From NCBI RefSeq assembly GCF_900129655.1, contig NZ_FQWK01000005.1:186001-250000 (forward strand): a DNA stretch of 64,000 bases, given 5' to 3'. This document shows, piece after piece, positions 43,698 to 52,103 of this stretch. The position numbers and the translations under genes were made by a program. This stretch comes from Bacteroides clarus YIT 12056 (GTDB lineage Bacteria > Bacteroidota > Bacteroidia > Bacteroidales > Bacteroidaceae). The first letter of the stretch is position 1. Every line of letters starts with the position of its first letter. The notes under the pieces were generated by a model. It saw only the letters and a program-made list of their open reading frames with translations. It was not told the origin of the DNA and did no database searches.

Positions 43698-44659
43698 AAG
43701 TGGTAGGCGGTATCAGATATAGTGCGCTCATGCTTCTGCCCTGTCTGTTGACAATGCTGTCGGGATGTGGTTTTAGGGAAGTTCTGGATGATTATCCTGT
43801 CAGCGGTGTACGGATAGTATTGGATTGGGCGGATGCGGCGGAGAACTTGCCGAAGACCATGCGGGTAATATTTTATCCGAAAGATACCGAAGGACGGAAA
43901 ATAGAGGGTTATCTGCCGACTGCCGGAGGAGAAATGAAAGTGCCGCCCGGCAATTATGCGGTGGTAGTTTATAATTATAATACGGAAAGTGTCTGTATAG
44001 AGAACGATGAAAGTTACGAGACTATCAAAGCGTATACGGAACAGTGCATTGGTATGGATGTCGGGGAGGATATGGTTTGGTCACCGGATGATTTTTATGT
44101 TGTGGCGTTGGATGATGTGGAGATAGTGAAGAGTGAAACGGCTATTGTGATGAATTTGAAACCGGAACGAGTGGTAAGCAGTTATTCGTTTGCCATCAAA
44201 GTGGATGGTGTGGAAAATATTTCGGCTATTGTGTGCCATGTTAGCGGATTGAATGGCGGTTATTTTCTTGGTAAAAGAATGTGCATACCCGCGGAAGCTC
44301 CCGTTTGTGTGGAGACTGATTGTAAAAATGGAGTGTTATGGGGACATTTCTCGCATTTCATGCTTCCGAAAAGTGCCGATACACGTGCCGATAACCCGGT
44401 GGTGCTGACCATTAGGATTATCAAGGTGGATAAACAGGTACAAGAGGTGCGGGTTGATATCGAAGACCTGATAGAGACTGCGGCTCCCGATGAGGGGGAG
44501 GAAATACCGCCTGCTCCTGATAGGGAAGTATATATTGAAGTGCCTGTTCCCGACGGACAGATTACGGTGGAGGTGGATAAGGACGAAAATGGAAATGGCG
44601 GTATTGACGGTGATATAGGCAATTGGGATGATGAAACCAATGTGGATATTATTGTGTAG
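43694..44659 (+). CDS. DUF5119-like fimbrial locus lipoprotein
   Basis: A 321-residue lipoprotein (lipobox LSGC after a hydrophobic signal). After the Cys comes a short linker and DDYPVSGVRIVLDWADAAENLP, the usual start of DUF5119 proteins, then beta-rich sequence; the last about 60 residues are acidic and Pro-rich (EEIPPAPDREVYIEVPVPDG). I start at ATG 43694, which overlaps the previous stop; the frame is open further upstream from a GTG at 43673. Members occur between DUF3575 and fimbrillin genes and may be anchors or minor pilins; this is family context. Confidence 0.8.
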   Translation: MKVVGGIRYSALMLLPCLLTMLSGCGFREVLDDYPVSGVRIVLDWADAAENLPKTMRVIFYPKDTEGRKIEGYLPTAGGEMKVPPGNYAVVVYNYNTESVCIENDESYETIKAYTEQCIGMDVGEDMVWSPDDFYVVALDDVEIVKSETAIVMNLKPERVVSSYSFAIKVDGVENISAIVCHVSGLNGGYFLGKRMCIPAEAPVCVETDCKNGVLWGHFSHFMLPKSADTRADNPVVLTIRIIKVDKQVQEVRVDIEDLIETAAPDEGEEIPPAPDREVYIEVPVPDGQITVEVDKDENGNGGIDGDIGNWDDETNVDIIV

Positions 44660-44696
44660 AAACAAGATAAGCAATTAATATATTAACTAAAAACAA

Positions 44697-45683
44697 ATGG
44701 TTATGAGAAAGATTTTATTGGTGGCCTTAGCCGCAGTAGCAATGGTAAGTTGCTCCGAAAATGAAGAGTTTGAGAATGGAAGTACGACAAACCGGATTCA
44801 ATTCGGAACAGTAGTGAAGACCGGAACAAAAGCGTTGGTAGCTACTACGGAGAATTTCAGCGCGTTTACCGTAAGCGCTTATAAAACAACAGATGTAATG
44901 GGGCCGACCGTACAGCTGAGTACAGGTTTTATGGATGATGTAGAAGTAACTAAACCGTCTGCGGAATGGCAATATGCCGGAAATTACTATTGGCCGATTT
45001 CCGGTAAATTGCAATTCTTCGCTACTTCACCGGCACAAACCTTGGATATTACTACCGCTGCGGGTTATCCGAATTTTGACTATACGGTAAAAGCCGTTGC
45101 CGACCAAGAAGATTTGGTTGCCGCCAATGTCATAGACCAAGTAAAGTCTGAATCGGCTATTTCTCTCCCTTTCCAGCATCTTTTGACGCAGGTGAATTTC
45201 ACAATTAAAGGAGAGGTCGCCGATTTTATTTATACCGTATCGAAATTGGTGATTAAAGGTGCGAAGGATAAGGCTACCTTTACTTTTGACGGAAGCAGTA
45301 CCGTAGGCGCTTGGAGTAATTTGGCTGCGTCTGCTTCAGGTGTGACATACGAATATGCAGGCAGCCCCGTATCGGTTACTCCGACTACTGCCGAGCCTGA
45401 TGCATCTGCGGCTTTTGAGACTTCCGGCAATGCCTTGTTTATGTTGATGCCTCAAGACGACTTAACGGGCGTGACCTTAGATGTTACCTACACTGCCGCA
45501 CCGAAAGACAAATCAAGTGAATATACCTGGAATGATACTAAGGTCGTTACCCTTACAGGCAGCTGGGGAATGGGTAAGAACATTCGTTATACGTTAACAT
45601 TGACAAATAACGCTACTCCTATCAAGTTTACTCCGAAGGTTGATACATGGACGGATGCAACCGGTACATTCACCGGGTTATAA
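44697..45683 (+). CDS. Fimbrillin family (Mfa/FimA-like) lipoprotein
   Basis: A 328-residue fimbrillin-like surface protein. A lipobox (AMVSC) follows a signal of about 20 residues; then TNRIQFGTVVKTGTKA and YWPISGKLQFFATSP, motifs typical of the Fimbrillin-like family, and a C-terminal Ig-like half with LPFQHLLTQVNF and WGMGKNIRYTLTL. In P. gingivalis-type pili the lipoprotein precursor is cut by an Arg-specific protease after export; a clear Arg site after the N-terminal strand was not pinned down. ATG 44697 or 44703. Followed by a strong terminator. Confidence 0.87.
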   Translation: MVMRKILLVALAAVAMVSCSENEEFENGSTTNRIQFGTVVKTGTKALVATTENFSAFTVSAYKTTDVMGPTVQLSTGFMDDVEVTKPSAEWQYAGNYYWPISGKLQFFATSPAQTLDITTAAGYPNFDYTVKAVADQEDLVAANVIDQVKSESAISLPFQHLLTQVNFTIKGEVADFIYTVSKLVIKGAKDKATFTFDGSSTVGAWSNLAASASGVTYEYAGSPVSVTPTTAEPDASAAFETSGNALFMLMPQDDLTGVTLDVTYTAAPKDKSSEYTWNDTKVVTLTGSWGMGKNIRYTLTLTNNATPIKFTPKVDTWTDATGTFTGL

Positions 45684-45731
45684 AACCTTGATATAAAAGT
45701 TCTGTTTTATTTTCATCATACTTTAGTTTTT

Positions 45732-45773
45732 CCCCGAAAGCTTCTTTCAAAGTTTTCGGGGAATATTTTTTTT
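45732..45773 (+). terminator. Terminator after the fimbrillin gene
   Basis: CCCCGAAAG (45732-45740) pairs with TTTTCGGGG (45753-45761), followed by AATATTTTTTTT. Confidence 0.85.
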
Positions 45774-45829
45774 GTTGGCTGTTTATGGTTATTTTTGCCA
45801 AAGCAAACAAACCAAACATCCTACCTGTC

Positions 45830-46720
45830 ATGTATGACTCTTCCGCTTGTGGAGCGGGTAACGCTGACTGTCTGAAATGTCCCAAGGCCGTGGACAATCT
45901 CATTCTATATGCTTCTCACAGTAGGGGATTTCACTTTATTGTGCCCAGATGCGACAACAATATCATTATGTTTCTTTTGAAGGGAGAAGCCCTTATCAAT
46001 AGTAAAGAATACGCAGGTGTGACATTGCATGCGGGTGAATTTATTCTTCAAGCTGTCGGTTCGAAGTACGAGGTGCTTGCTATGACGGATGTTGAGTGTG
46101 TATGCTATCGTTTTTCCCGGCCGGAGTCCTTTTGTGAGGGACGCTATCGGCATATCGTAAAGGACGTGGTTCCACCTCTTATCTTCTTTCCGTTGAAAAT
46201 CTGTTCCGAACTGAACTTCTTCTTAGAGGCTTCGAAGTCTTATTTGGCCGGGGAGAAGATTTGCAGGGAGTTACTGCAATTTAAGCAGAAAGAACTTGCT
46301 TTCATTTTGTGGCATTACTATTCGGATTATGAACTTTCCATGTTGGTGCACTCGTTATCGGAATACACTGATAGTTTTCAGTATTTTGTGCTTAAGAATT
46401 ATGATAAGGTCAAGACTGTTGAAGAATTTGCCGAATTAGGCGGATATACGGCTACGACTTTCCGCCGTATATTTACTTCTGTATTCCACCAGCCTGTGTA
46501 TGAGTGGATGCAGGAACGGAGAAAAGAAGGTATTCTTTATGAACTTCGGCATACGGACTTTACGATTTCTGAGATTTGTTATAAGTATGGCTTTGAATCT
46601 TTGCCTCATTTCTCTAATTTCTGTAAGAAGAATTTTGGATTGTCTCCTCGCAGCTTAAGGAAAGAGGCTGGGAGTTCATCGCTCTCTGCGGTTCAAAGTT
46701 CTGAGCCTCTTTCTGTTTAG
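45830..46720 (+). CDS. AraC-family regulator with N-terminal Cys motif (paralogue 1)
   Basis: A 296-residue regulator when started at ATG 45830; the frame is open from 45785, but a TATTTTTG promoter box (45790-45797) would then lie inside the gene, and the paralogue starts at the equivalent point. An N-terminal cupin-like domain (about 20-120) is preceded by C7...D13-C14-L-K-C17-P-K, with Cys41 also shared with the paralogue at 50477. The C-terminal double HTH has TVEEFAELGGYTATTFRRIF and ISEICYKYGFESLPHFSNFCKKNFGLSPR. Ends in a Ser-rich tail. It follows the fimbrillin operon and faces frdB, so control of either is possible. Confidence 0.87.
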   Translation: MYDSSACGAGNADCLKCPKAVDNLILYASHSRGFHFIVPRCDNNIIMFLLKGEALINSKEYAGVTLHAGEFILQAVGSKYEVLAMTDVECVCYRFSRPESFCEGRYRHIVKDVVPPLIFFPLKICSELNFFLEASKSYLAGEKICRELLQFKQKELAFILWHYYSDYELSMLVHSLSEYTDSFQYFVLKNYDKVKTVEEFAELGGYTATTFRRIFTSVFHQPVYEWMQERRKEGILYELRHTDFTISEICYKYGFESLPHFSNFCKKNFGLSPRSLRKEAGSSSLSAVQSSEPLSV

Positions 46721-46768
46721 ACTTGCTTTTCTGCCTGGATATAAACTGCTTCCGTTAATTCTTAAATA

Positions 46769-46808
46769 AAAGAACTCCTCTACCGGTTGCCCGATAGAAG
46801 AGTTCTTT
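46769..46808. terminator. Bidirectional terminator between AraC gene and frdB
   Basis: AAAGAACTCCTCTACCGG (46769-46786) pairs, with a few mismatches, with the segment ending AAGAGTTCTTT (to 46808). A-run on one side and T-run on the other suit both convergent transcripts. Confidence 0.8.
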
Positions 46809-46837
46809 GTGATATTAATCAAATGTAGAAAGTACGG

Positions 46838-47593
46838 TTAGTCTTTCAGTTTTGCAATGATGAAGTCGCGGTTCAGACGTGCGATGTTGCTGATAGAGAT
46901 GTTCTTCGGACATTCGGCTTCACATGCACGAGTGTTTGTACAGTTACCGAAACCGAGTTCATCCATTTTGCTCAACATGGCTTTGGCACGACGCAATGCT
47001 TCCGGTTTACCTTGAGGCAGCAGGTTCAACTGGCTTACCTTGGCGGAAACGAACAGCATGGCGGAACCGTTCTTACAAGCTGCTACACAAGCACCGCAAC
47101 CGATACAGGAAGCGGCATCCATAGCTTCGTCGGCGATAGGCTTCGGAATCAGGATGGCGTTGGCATCCTGAGGAGCGCCCGTGCGTACACTAACGTAACC
47201 GCCGGCTTGCATAATCTTGTCGTATGCCGTACGGTCTACCATTAAGTCTTTGATAACCGGGAAACCGGCAGAACGCCAAGGCTCTACGGTGATAGTATCG
47301 CCGTCGTTGAAGCGGCGCATATAGATCTGGCAGGTGGTGGCACCTGTTGCAGGTCCGTGCGGATGTCCGTTGATGTAAAGAGAGCACATACCGCAGATAC
47401 CTTCGCGGCAGTCATGGTCGAATACAACCGGTTCTTTGCCTTCACTGATGAGCTGTTCGTTCAGAATATCCAGCATTTCGAGGAATGAAGTGTCGCCCGG
47501 AATATCTTTCATTTGGTATGTTTCAAAAGCGCCTTTTGCTTTCGGACCCTTCTGGCGCCATACCTTGAGCGTAAATGATATATTTTTATCCAT
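46838..47593 (-). CDS. frdB: Fumarate reductase/succinate dehydrogenase iron-sulfur subunit
   Basis: A 251-residue electron-transfer subunit. The [2Fe-2S] motif is [19 protein letters not shown] plus a later Cys (from about residue 62); the second cluster region has [14 protein letters not shown] (about 150-163) and the third [15 protein letters not shown] (about 206-220). It passes electrons from FrdC to the flavoprotein for anaerobic fumarate reduction, a main energy-conserving step in Bacteroides. Last gene of frdCAB; 33 bases after frdA. Confidence 0.95.
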   Translation of the reverse strand: MDKNISFTLKVWRQKGPKAKGAFETYQMKDIPGDTSFLEMLDILNEQLISEGKEPVVFDHDCREGICGMCSLYINGHPHGPATGATTCQIYMRRFNDGDTITVEPWRSAGFPVIKDLMVDRTAYDKIMQAGGYVSVRTGAPQDANAILIPKPIADEAMDAASCIGCGACVAACKNGSAMLFVSAKVSQLNLLPQGKPEALRRAKAMLSKMDELGFGNCTNTRACEAECPKNISISNIARLNRDFIIAKLKD

Positions 47594-47626
47594 TTTCTTT
47601 AATTCTTTAAATGTTCAACTTCCCGA

Positions 47627-49573
47627 TTAGCTCTTATAGTTACGAGTCTGTACCTTGATTGCTTCGTAAACCAGCGGTTCTTTCAGCAATACCGGAGCTT
47701 TTTCGTCAGAGCCTTGGTATTCCCAGCAAGCAACGTAGAAGAAGTTTTCGTCATCACGTTTAGCTTCGCCTTCCTCAGTCTGGTATTCTTCGCGGAAGTG
47801 ACCGCCACAGCTTTCGTCACGGTTCAGGGCATCGTAAGCTACCAATTCACCCATTGTGATGAAGTCATACAGACGGATAGCCTTGTCGAGTTCTACGTTC
47901 ATACCTTCTTTGTCGCCCGGGATGAAGAGGTTGGTTTCGAATTCCTTGCGGATTTCTTTCATCTTCTTCAATCCTTCTTTCAATCCTTCGGCGGTACGTC
48001 CCATACCGACATATTCCCACATTACGTGACCCAGTTCCTTGTGGATGGAATCTACTGACTTCTTACCCTTGATGTTCATCATCCAGTCAATCTTGTCTTG
48101 GATGGCTTTTTCAGCAGCGGCAAATTCAGGCAGGTCGGTAGAGAAGCGGGGAACGGTAATCTGATCGGCCAGATAGTTCTGGATAGTGTAAGGCAATACG
48201 AAATAACCGTCGGCCAGACCTTGCATCAATGCAGAAGCACCGAGGCGGTTTGCACCGTGGTCGGAGAAGTTGCATTCACCGATAGCGAACAGACCCTTGA
48301 TGGAAGTTTGCAGCTCGTAGTCAACCCAGATACCGCCCATTGTATAGTGGATGGCAGGATAAATCATCATCGGGTTGTCGTACGGGCTCACGTCTGTGAT
48401 TTCTTCGTACATATCGAAGAGGTTACCGTAACGTTGAGCTACCACATCTTTGCCCAGACGGTTGATTGCATCGCTGAAGTCGAGGAATACGGCCAGGCCG
48501 GTATTGTTTACACCGAAGCCCTTGTCGCAACGTTCTTTGGCTGCACGGCTGGCAACATCGCGCGGAACGAGGTTACCGAATGCCGGATAACGGCGTTCCA
48601 AGTAGTAGTCGCGGTCTTCTTCGGGGATGTCTTTTCCTTGCAGAGTGCCTTCTTGCAGTTTCTTGGCATCTTCCAGTTTCTTCGGAACCCAGATGCGACC
48701 GTCGTTACGCAGTGATTCGGACATCAAAGTCAGTTTAGACTGTTTGTCACCGTGTACAGGAATACAAGTCGGGTGAATCTGTACGTAAGCAGGGTTAGCC
48801 ATCCACGCACCCTTGCGGTAGCAGGATATAGCTGCCGTACAGTTACAGGTCATGGCGTTGGTAGAGAGGAAGTATGCGTTTCCGTAACCGCCGGTAGCGA
48901 TAACCACCGCATGAGCGGCGAAGCGTTCCAGCTTACCGGTTACGAGGTTCTTTGCGATGATACCGCGGGCGCGTCCTTCAACGAGTACAACGTCCTGCAT
49001 TTCATAGCGGGTAAACAGTTTTACAGTACCTACGTTTACCTGACGGCTCAATGCGGAGTATGCACCCAACAACAACTGCTGGCCTGTCTGGCCTTTAGCG
49101 TAGAATGTACGTGAAACCTGTGCTCCACCGAAAGAGCGGTTGTCGAGCAGACCGCCGTATTCGCGGGCGAAAGGAACGCCTTGCGCAACGCATTGGTCGA
49201 TGATGGCGTTTGATACTTCAGCCAAACGGTAAACGTTTGCTTCGCGGGCACGGTAGTCACCACCCTTTACAGTATCGTAGAACAAACGGTAAACGGAGTC
49301 ACCGTCGTTTTGATAATTCTTTGCAGCATTGATACCGCCTTGCGCAGCGATAGAGTGTGCGCGGCGCGGAGAGTCTTGAATGCAGAAATTGAATACTCTG
49401 AAACCCATTTCACCGAGAGAAGCGGCAGCAGAAGCGCCGGCAAGTCCGGTTCCCACTACGATGATGTCCAAACGGCGTTTGTTGGCAGGGTTCACTAATT
49501 TTTGGTGAGCTTTATAGTTAGTCCATTTCTCAGCTACCGGTCCTTCCGGTATTTTAGAATCTATCTTAGTCAT
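47627..49573 (-). CDS. frdA: Fumarate reductase/succinate dehydrogenase flavoprotein subunit
   Basis: A 648-residue FAD-binding subunit with covalent flavin. [23 protein letters not shown] is the dinucleotide fold (from about 33), with [21 protein letters not shown] (flavin-linking His) and active-site [27 protein letters not shown]; the Arg near [11 protein letters not shown] is the catalytic one in the family. Length and motifs fit the B-type (diheme or monoheme cytochrome b) enzymes used by Bacteroidetes. Encoded between frdC and frdB. Confidence 0.96.
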   Translation of the reverse strand: MTKIDSKIPEGPVAEKWTNYKAHQKLVNPANKRRLDIIVVGTGLAGASAAASLGEMGFRVFNFCIQDSPRRAHSIAAQGGINAAKNYQNDGDSVYRLFYDTVKGGDYRAREANVYRLAEVSNAIIDQCVAQGVPFAREYGGLLDNRSFGGAQVSRTFYAKGQTGQQLLLGAYSALSRQVNVGTVKLFTRYEMQDVVLVEGRARGIIAKNLVTGKLERFAAHAVVIATGGYGNAYFLSTNAMTCNCTAAISCYRKGAWMANPAYVQIHPTCIPVHGDKQSKLTLMSESLRNDGRIWVPKKLEDAKKLQEGTLQGKDIPEEDRDYYLERRYPAFGNLVPRDVASRAAKERCDKGFGVNNTGLAVFLDFSDAINRLGKDVVAQRYGNLFDMYEEITDVSPYDNPMMIYPAIHYTMGGIWVDYELQTSIKGLFAIGECNFSDHGANRLGASALMQGLADGYFVLPYTIQNYLADQITVPRFSTDLPEFAAAEKAIQDKIDWMMNIKGKKSVDSIHKELGHVMWEYVGMGRTAEGLKEGLKKMKEIRKEFETNLFIPGDKEGMNVELDKAIRLYDFITMGELVAYDALNRDESCGGHFREEYQTEEGEAKRDDENFFYVACWEYQGSDEKAPVLLKEPLVYEAIKVQTRNYKS

Positions 49574-49608
49574 AATGCTATTACAATTTAATCATTTACA
49601 ATAATTTA

Positions 49609-50313
49609 TTAGCAAGCGCCGCTACACATCATTGATTTGATGAAGAATACGACAACTACCAGAGCGAAGCATACAACAACGATAGTGGAATAGATGTTGG
49701 AGATGCATTTCCAACGGTTGATCCATACTTTGTTGTTCCAGCCCAAAGACTGCATGGAGCTCCAGAAACCGTGAGTCAGGTGGAACCACAATGCACCCAG
49801 CCAAATGAGGTAAAGCACTACGAATACCGGATTAGAGAAGGTGTTCTGGATGTGATAAACACCGTTGGCCGCATAAGCCAAAGTAAGTGTGTCGGCATGC
49901 ATACCCATGTTGTGCATTAACTCGGGAAGCTGCATTTTAGCCCAAAAGTTTACCAAGTGCAGACCGAGACCTACAATTACGATGATACCCAGTACAAGCA
50001 TGTTTTGAGAAGCCCATTCCACGGTTTTAGGTTTGTCTACTACGGCATAACGTTCGTTACCACGTGCTTTGCGGTTCTGCATAGTCAGCCAGAAAGCGTA
50101 AATGATGTGGATGATGAACAAAGCAGCTAAACCCGCGGTAGCTACCAATGCATACCAGTTTGCTCCCAGGAACTCACAAACCATGTTGTAGCCGTTGGCC
50201 GAAACCAATGCAACAAGGTTCATCGCCATGTGAAATGTCAGAAACAGGACAAGGGCGATACCGGTAACGCTCATCACCACTTTCCTTCCTACAGATGAAT
50301 TACTTAACCACAT
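49609..50313 (-). CDS. frdC: Fumarate reductase cytochrome b subunit
   Basis: A 234-residue membrane anchor with five helices (first at about 12-35). His residues suited to heme b ligation lie in FLTFHMAMNLV (about 28), IIHIIYAFW, LGLHLVNFW and GVYHIQN. It would oxidise menaquinol and pass electrons to FrdB. First gene of the operon; a minus-strand -7-like box CAAAAATA is at 50385-50392, giving a leader of about 65 bases. Confidence 0.93.
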   Translation of the reverse strand: MWLSNSSVGRKVVMSVTGIALVLFLTFHMAMNLVALVSANGYNMVCEFLGANWYALVATAGLAALFIIHIIYAFWLTMQNRKARGNERYAVVDKPKTVEWASQNMLVLGIIVIVGLGLHLVNFWAKMQLPELMHNMGMHADTLTLAYAANGVYHIQNTFSNPVFVVLYLIWLGALWFHLTHGFWSSMQSLGWNNKVWINRWKCISNIYSTIVVVCFALVVVVFFIKSMMCSGAC

Positions 50314-50384
50314 AAATGATTGAATTTAAATTATTTAATAGTTAGAAAATATATTCTTTTAAATACAGTTTTACTAATTTCTCG

Positions 50385-50392
50385 CAAAAATA
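50385..50392 (-). promoter_or_regulatory. -7 element of the frdCAB operon
   Basis: CAAAAATA reads TATTTTTG on the coding strand. A degenerate -33 (CTTG on the coding strand) lies about 20 bases upstream near 50413. Confidence 0.5.
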
Positions 50393-50476
50393 GAGGAAAT
50401 ACCTTGATTAAACAAGGAATTAAAGAAATAATTCCGTAATCGGTGGACAATGAAGCTGACGGGCAAGCAGGCCGTT

Positions 50477-51379
50477 TTACTCGTCCTCTTGCTCTTTGTT
50501 GTGTTCTTTACAGATAATAGTGATGGTTTCACCGTTGGCGGCACGTTTGCGCAAGGCACGGGGAGTGTCGCCAAAAGAGTCTTTACAGAAGTGGGCGAAG
50601 TGTGATAATGAATCGAATCCATAGCGGGTACTGATTGCAGAAATACGCTGTTTGGTATATTGCAGGTCGTTTAAGATGCCTTCACGTTTCTTATCCAGAA
50701 TCCATTCGTATACAGGTACGCCATACATATTCTTGAATAACCGCCGGAAAGTGGTTGTGGTATATCCGCCAAGGTGGGCAAACTCTTCTACATTTTTTAC
50801 TTTATCGTAGTTTTGCATGACGAAATAGTGGAAACTTTCCGTATACGTACTGATTGGATAAAAGAAAGTGGAGATTTGCTGAATCGGATAGTAGCAACTC
50901 AGGATATAAATTATTTCCTGACATTTAATGTCGAGATACTTGCTGCATGTCGCCGGTTGTTCCTTGAAATATTCTGTTAAATCGTCAAGTAATCTTTCCA
51001 ATTTGGGAATGACTGTCAAAGGAGTATAGGTCAGTGGGGCATGCGCTGTTTCAAGTATTTCTTTGTAGCGTTCTTCGCAAAGGAGAGGAAGTTCCGTGAA
51101 CCAATAGATAAGATATTCAACATCAGTCAGCGCCAGTAGTTCTACCTTAGAGCCGATAGCCTGTAAAATACATTGGCGGGCTTGTAAAGTAGTGCCGGGA
51201 TATTCTTCACTATTCACAAGCAATTCACCCTTCAACATGAATATTATACAGTTTTGCGTACACTTTTCGGCAGAGAAATGCTGTCCCTTGGGATATTGGC
51301 TATATATCAATGCTCCTTGAGATGTTTTAGGACATAGCGCACAATCAATTTGCCGAGAGCAACAACTATTTAACGTCAT
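50477..51379 (-). CDS. AraC-family regulator with N-terminal Cys motif (paralogue 2)
   Basis: A 300-residue regulator clearly paralogous to the one at 45830: NYDKVKNVEEFAHLGGYTTT is nearly the same as NYDKVKTVEEFAELGGYTAT, and the N-terminal domain (GSKVELLALTDVEYL) also matches. The N-terminus carries C6-C7, D12-C13-A-L-C16-P-K and Cys40, the same pattern as its paralogue. The HTH pair is at about 185-285, and the tail is acidic (HNKEQEDE). It lies directly upstream of frdCAB on the same strand. ATG 51379; a -7-like box CAAAGATA is at 51421-51428. Regulation of frdCAB in response to redox or metals is a guess from context. Confidence 0.87.
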   Translation of the reverse strand: MTLNSCCSRQIDCALCPKTSQGALIYSQYPKGQHFSAEKCTQNCIIFMLKGELLVNSEEYPGTTLQARQCILQAIGSKVELLALTDVEYLIYWFTELPLLCEERYKEILETAHAPLTYTPLTVIPKLERLLDDLTEYFKEQPATCSKYLDIKCQEIIYILSCYYPIQQISTFFYPISTYTESFHYFVMQNYDKVKNVEEFAHLGGYTTTTFRRLFKNMYGVPVYEWILDKKREGILNDLQYTKQRISAISTRYGFDSLSHFAHFCKDSFGDTPRALRKRAANGETITIICKEHNKEQEDE

Positions 51380-51420
51380 GAATAGATATGTGAATTGTAT
51401 TAATATGTAAATTGTGGCAA

Positions 51421-51469
51421 CAAAGATAAGATAATTTTGCGAATACTCTAAGGATTTCGGCTATCTTTG
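51421..51469. promoter_or_regulatory. Divergent -7 elements of AraC paralogue 2 and the PAP2 gene
   Basis: CAAAGATA (51421-51428, minus) and TATCTTTG (51462-51469, plus). The plus one has TTTG at 51436-51439, a 22-base spacing, slightly long. Confidence 0.5.
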
Positions 51470-51492
51470 CGTCAAACTAATAGGCAGGTTTT

Positions 51493-52095
51493 ATGAAAAG
51501 AACCATTTTTTTTGTATTTTTTGTTTCCTTTGTTGTATCAAATCTCTCTGCGCAGAATTGGGATATAAATACATTACATCGAGTTAATAGTTGGGATAAT
51601 AAATTTGTCCGTAATTATAATAAATTTATTTCACGTTCGGAGCCCTATGTAGCCATTGGTGTTCCGGTAGCGATGGCGCTGACGGCATGGGCTAAAAAGG
51701 ATAAGGATTTATTGAAGGATGCTGTATATGTCGGAACAAGTGTGGCGGGTGCATTTGTAGTGACATATGGCATGAAATATCTTGTTGACCGCGAACGTCC
51801 GTATGACCGTTACCCGGATAGGGTACATCCGTATAGTTATGAAAGTAGTCCTTCATTCCCATCGGGACATACTGCGTCGGCTTTCGCTCTAGCCACTTCT
51901 TTATGTATAAAATATCCCAAATGGTATGTGATAGCTCCTTCCGCCTTGTGGGCCTGCTCCGTCGGAGTGTCCCGTATGAATGAGGGCGTACATTATCCAT
52001 CGGATGTATTGGCCGGTGCGGCTATCGGCGCGGGTTGTGCGATTGTGAATATCTACGTAAACCGCTGGCTGAATCAATGGTTGTTTGGAAAATGA
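51493..52095 (+). CDS. Secreted PAP2 phosphatase
   Basis: A 200-residue PAP2 acid phosphatase. A signal peptide (about 1-20, ending LSAQ) is followed by hydrophobic segments and the full motif set: KYLVDRERP (K-X6-RP, about 96-104), PSFPSGHTAS (about 120-129) and SRMNEGVHYPSD (about 158-170). It should act on the periplasmic face on a lipid phosphate such as undecaprenyl pyrophosphate, phosphatidylglycerophosphate or lipid A; which one is not decided. Stands alone between divergent AraC paralogue 2 and the convergent S41 protease gene. Confidence 0.88.
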   Translation: MKRTIFFVFFVSFVVSNLSAQNWDINTLHRVNSWDNKFVRNYNKFISRSEPYVAIGVPVAMALTAWAKKDKDLLKDAVYVGTSVAGAFVVTYGMKYLVDRERPYDRYPDRVHPYSYESSPSFPSGHTASAFALATSLCIKYPKWYVIAPSALWACSVGVSRMNEGVHYPSDVLAGAAIGAGCAIVNIYVNRWLNQWLFGK

Positions 52096-52103
52096 TAAGG
52101 TGA

